NCBI GenBank assembly: GCA_018399055.1
Contig: CP073762.1
Location: 2,038,831 to 2,102,830, forward strand
DNA length: 64,000 nucleotides
Direction of reading: 5' to 3'
From: Simkaniaceae bacterium
Lineage (GTDB): Bacteria > Chlamydiota > Chlamydiia > Chlamydiales > Simkaniaceae
Under the pieces are notes generated by a model. That model made no database searches, was not told the origin of the DNA, and was given only the letters and a program-made list of their open reading frames with translations. Every line of letters starts with the position of its first letter. Position 1 is the stretch's first letter. This document shows, piece by piece, positions 61,700-64,000 of the stretch. The position numbers and the translations under genes are program-made.

Positions 61700-63043
61700 C
61701 TAGGGTCTTTCAGCATAGAGAATGTAGGCGTCTTGCATTGCATGGATGGCTGCGGCTGTCGAGATTGGGGTCGACTTCTCGTCATTGTTCAGGAACCACT
61801 GATCTCCGACTTTTTGGAATTCGACATAATGTCCATTATGTCTGCTTTCACCGAGGTGAACAACAAACCCTTTCACTTGATGCGCCCCTCTTTTGTCCAG
61901 CCAGATTTCTCCATTTGGAACTAAAACAGGGTCAGAAATCTTGTTTCCATAGCTATCAAATCGCTTGAGAGTCAACATCAATGTTTTCGGGACATTGAGG
62001 TTAAAGTCTCTATTTGTCTCTCTTGCATCGACTCCAGATGGCAGTCGCTGAAGCTCGCCTGAAACCTCTGATAAATCCTGTGCGATAACTTCTTGAAGAG
62101 TCGCTCCTCTAGGAATTCCTGTTAAACTTACGGGAAGACTAAGCATGGGATCCGTCCTCAGCGTTTGCTGAATGCGGACCTTCACTTGATGGCCTGGCTT
62201 TCTCTCTTGGCTAATGATCCTGGTGTTATCCATCCCCATAATGGACATATCAACCATGTCCTCAGGAACAGTGAACTCTAACACTCTCGTCGTTGTAATC
62301 GTACTGTATAGTGGACTACTTATGGGAATATGAGCAAATAACGCATTCGTTAATACCTCGTATGGATCCTGATGTCCACGCGCTGGAATTCTGAACTGTG
62401 TTAAACAATTCGTTCTTACTTTTTGCATATCAGCTTCTGATAGAGGAGCTCCAGAATCGTACTTACGATCAAATTCACGCAGAGCATCAAAGCGTCTATC
62501 CGCTTTAAATGTCGGCGACTTGAAAATTGCGTTGTAAAGGCTGAGGTTACTCTTAACAAGCTGGTAGGCTGAAATCGCAAAACAATTCGATGCATAGTTT
62601 GGGATTCCCTTAAGCCCTGTAGGTCCCACACCCCTTACTCTAGCTAACCTATCCGATCTTCTAACAGGAGCCGTTTCAACCCTTGCTCTTTTTCTATGAT
62701 AGGACGCTGGAAGATGAGAGCTGTGGCGACTAATAGATCTTGTTATAGGTCGTCCTGAACGCATCCTTTGATGAGGCAGAGTTAAACTTCTTTTTGCAAC
62801 TCGAGTGATTTTAGGAGACACTTCAGGAGAACTTGAACGCGCCTTAAGGACAGTCACGTCTTTTTTAATCGATGGGGTTGTTGTATCAAGCTTTGGACGG
62901 AGTTCCTTCAAATCATCATAGAGCAAGGAAACACCAAATATTAGATCGTTAAGCTCTTGATTAAGAGGGCCTTCAACCCCTTCAACCTGGCTTTGAGCAT
63001 AGGCAATTGACTTATTTACATAGCTAACATCACTTACAGACAT
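61700..63043 (-). CDS. USP-like deubiquitinase (peptidase C19) with basic N-terminus
   Basis: 447-aa paralogue of the neighbouring gene. Start ATG 63043 (MSVSDVS) has AGGGG at 8 nt; the longer GTG 63052 adds three residues. Numbers here count from the GTG: Cys box GPTGLKGIPNYASNCFAISAYQ with Cys157, QDPYEV (~228-233), LMLTLKRFDSYGN, His box QVKGFVVHLGESRHNGHYVEFQ with His408, FLNND (Asn423/Asp424) and a terminal AYILYAERP. Residues ~80-140 are strongly Arg/Lys/Ser-rich with HRKRARVE, similar to a monopartite nuclear localisation signal. No membrane segment. Likely a host-directed enzyme at another site than its paralogue. Confidence 0.85.
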   Translation of the reverse strand: MSVSDVSYVNKSIAYAQSQVEGVEGPLNQELNDLIFGVSLLYDDLKELRPKLDTTTPSIKKDVTVLKARSSSPEVSPKITRVAKRSLTLPHQRMRSGRPITRSISRHSSHLPASYHRKRARVETAPVRRSDRLARVRGVGPTGLKGIPNYASNCFAISAYQLVKSNLSLYNAIFKSPTFKADRRFDALREFDRKYDSGAPLSEADMQKVRTNCLTQFRIPARGHQDPYEVLTNALFAHIPISSPLYSTITTTRVLEFTVPEDMVDMSIMGMDNTRIISQERKPGHQVKVRIQQTLRTDPMLSLPVSLTGIPRGATLQEVIAQDLSEVSGELQRLPSGVDARETNRDFNLNVPKTLMLTLKRFDSYGNKISDPVLVPNGEIWLDKRGAHQVKGFVVHLGESRHNGHYVEFQKVGDQWFLNNDEKSTPISTAAAIHAMQDAYILYAERP

Positions 63044-63065
63044 AATTAACACCCCTATATGTTAT

Positions 63066-63094
63066 ATTATATCATAGTTAACGTTTTAATTTAA
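63066..63094 (-). promoter_or_regulatory. promoter of the second USP-like gene
   Basis: Perfect -10 TATAAT (63071-63066), and TTAAAT (63094-63089) as a weak -35 at 17 nt. The surrounding region is very AT-rich. Confidence 0.45.
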
Positions 63095-63156
63095 TAATTT
63101 TAATTAAATATTAAGTAACTAGATCTCAGTTAGTTGCGCGTTATCGCAAATTCGCT

Positions 63157-63816
63157 TTAAGGAGGAATCCCTTCTGCCCCAGACTGATACCATTTCCGAA
63201 GCTCTCCAAGAGACTGGGTAAGACGGAGAGCTATGAGCTCCTGAGCCTCTTTGCGATCCATGTCAGCGTAGTCTGACCATAGAATCGGAGAGCCAAAAAT
63301 AACGGCTGTTCTTCCCCAAAGTTTGGGATATTTTTGATTCCGATTCCAAATAGCAAATGTTCCATGTACATAGGCAGGAAGAATTGCTGACTCACTCTTT
63401 GAAAGCAAAAGCCCCATTCCAGGCTTAATCGGTTGCAAAATGTTATCTTTAGAGCGCGTCCCCTCAGGAAACATCAATACCTTTTTCCCTTCCTTCAGCA
63501 TAACACAAATATCCTTCATGACACGCAAATTAGTTGCCTCTTTTTGAACAGGATGGGAATTCACTGCACTAATGAATTTTCCAAAGTATGATTTGAATAA
63601 CGTCTGGCGCGCAAGAAAATGGATTTCTCCTGGACATGAAACAGCAATAGCCGGGGGATCAAAAAAAGAAACATGATTTGCAGCAATTAAAGCGCTGCCC
63701 GGAATGTAATGTTCAAGGCCATATACCTTGTGATGATAAAAGATTTTGAAAAACACCTTTACAGAGAAAATTACAAATCGGTAGAGAAATGTTGGTTTTT
63801 TCATTTTTTGATCCAT
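63157..63816 (-). CDS. plsC: 1-acyl-sn-glycerol-3-phosphate acyltransferase
   Basis: Makes phosphatidic acid from lysophosphatidic acid at the inner membrane. The HX4D motif is in [12 protein letters not shown], the second block in [12 protein letters not shown], and [20 protein letters not shown] is typical. 219 aa with a short hydrophobic N-terminus. ATG 63816 lies in the last codons of cmk; an alternative ATG 63804 forms an ATGA overlap with the cmk stop. Order cmk-plsC matches C. trachomatis CT452-CT453. Confidence 0.94.
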   Translation of the reverse strand: MDQKMKKPTFLYRFVIFSVKVFFKIFYHHKVYGLEHYIPGSALIAANHVSFFDPPAIAVSCPGEIHFLARQTLFKSYFGKFISAVNSHPVQKEATNLRVMKDICVMLKEGKKVLMFPEGTRSKDNILQPIKPGMGLLLSKSESAILPAYVHGTFAIWNRNQKYPKLWGRTAVIFGSPILWSDYADMDRKEAQELIALRLTQSLGELRKWYQSGAEGIPP

Positions 63817-64000
63817 GCTTGCACAATCTCTTTCAGCTTTTGAACTACTTCCTGGATCGTAAGATCAGAGGTGTCGACAAGAACAGCGTCATCTGCTTGT
63901 TTTAGAGGTGCAATTTTTCGGCTAGAGTCGCTATTGTCTCTTGATTCAATCTCTTGAAGAGTCTTTTCTTGTGAAAAAGTTTGATTAGGAAATTTCTTCT
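63801..64000 (-). CDS. cmk: cytidylate kinase, C-terminal part (runs off the window)
   Basis: Partial: 66 codons to the stop TGA at 63801. The end [19 protein letters not shown], followed by [21 protein letters not shown], is the conserved C-terminus of CMP kinase (R.D..D..R..APL..A.DA..iDTS). It phosphorylates CMP and dCMP. It continues upstream beyond position 64000. Confidence 0.9.
   Translation of the reverse strand, partial: KKFPNQTFSQEKTLQEIESRDNSDSSRKIAPLKQADDAVLVDTSDLTIQEVVQKLKEIVQAWIKK

Noticed and set aside
1-64000. CRISPR array, rRNA genes, replication origin, secretion-system gene cluster
   Set aside because: No direct-repeat array, no rRNA sequence, no DnaA-box cluster and no type III structural genes were seen.

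Overview
The window comes from a member of the phylum Chlamydiae, most likely a Chlamydia-like (environmental) lineage such as the Simkaniaceae. The phylum call rests on long gene orders shared with Chlamydia trachomatis as I recall them: rplC-to-rplQ/gapA, fmt-lpxA-fabZ-lpxC-lnt, rsbW/dnaE/uhpC/hisS/aspS/mip/spoU/trxA, and cmk-plsC. It is supported by an ATP/ADP-translocase-family nucleotide transporter and a UhpC-type sugar-phosphate carrier. The family call is tentative and leans on the accessory genes, above all two USP-type deubiquitinase-like genes.

Layout. 1-13.9 kb is accessory and mixed: a DUF1003 membrane protein, a small P-loop kinase, a nucleotide transporter, an ABC-2 exporter pair, a pentapeptide-repeat protein, a secreted DNA/RNA nuclease, DUF502, a radical SAM/SPASM enzyme, a His/Asn/Trp-rich secreted protein, a NUDIX/BRO pair, an intact IS5-like element, TspO, a frameshifted SRPBCC-SDR gene and a second SDR. 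A tRNA-Leu(UAA) with its own promoter follows at 13.9 kb. 14-28.5 kb is one minus-strand run of ribosomal protein genes with secY, rpoA and gapA; a decayed methyltransferase lies between rplQ and gapA. 28.6-31.1 kb holds three lineage-specific membrane-type genes where C. trachomatis carries the Inc gene CT529. 31-36.7 kb is fmt-lpxA-fabZ-lpxC-lnt-doxX (initiator tRNA formylation, lipid A, lipoprotein maturation). 36.8-44 kb has a candidate cysteine-enzyme effector, an alpha/beta hydrolase, an rRNA m5C methyltransferase, a SurA-like chaperone, ksgA and dacF. 44-59.5 kb is the conserved rsbW-dnaE-uhpC-hisS-aspS-mip-trmL-trxA block, with an OppA-type lipoprotein and an unrecognised 210-aa gene inserted. 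59.5-63.1 kb carries an XRE regulator and the tandem USP-like pair. plsC and the 3' end of cmk close the window.

The strongest accessory signal is the tandem USP-like pair. Both copies have a conserved Cys box, QDA/QDP box, LKRFD segment and His box, but their N-termini differ completely: one is hydrophobic and the other is Arg-rich and NLS-like. Other notable structure: five unrelated long foldback (inverted-repeat) elements in intergenic gaps, an IS transposase gene containing several strong palindromes, a terminator lying inside a convergent gene, and a 57-aa membrane peptide gene coupled by ATGA overlap. No CRISPR array, rRNA gene or replication origin was seen.
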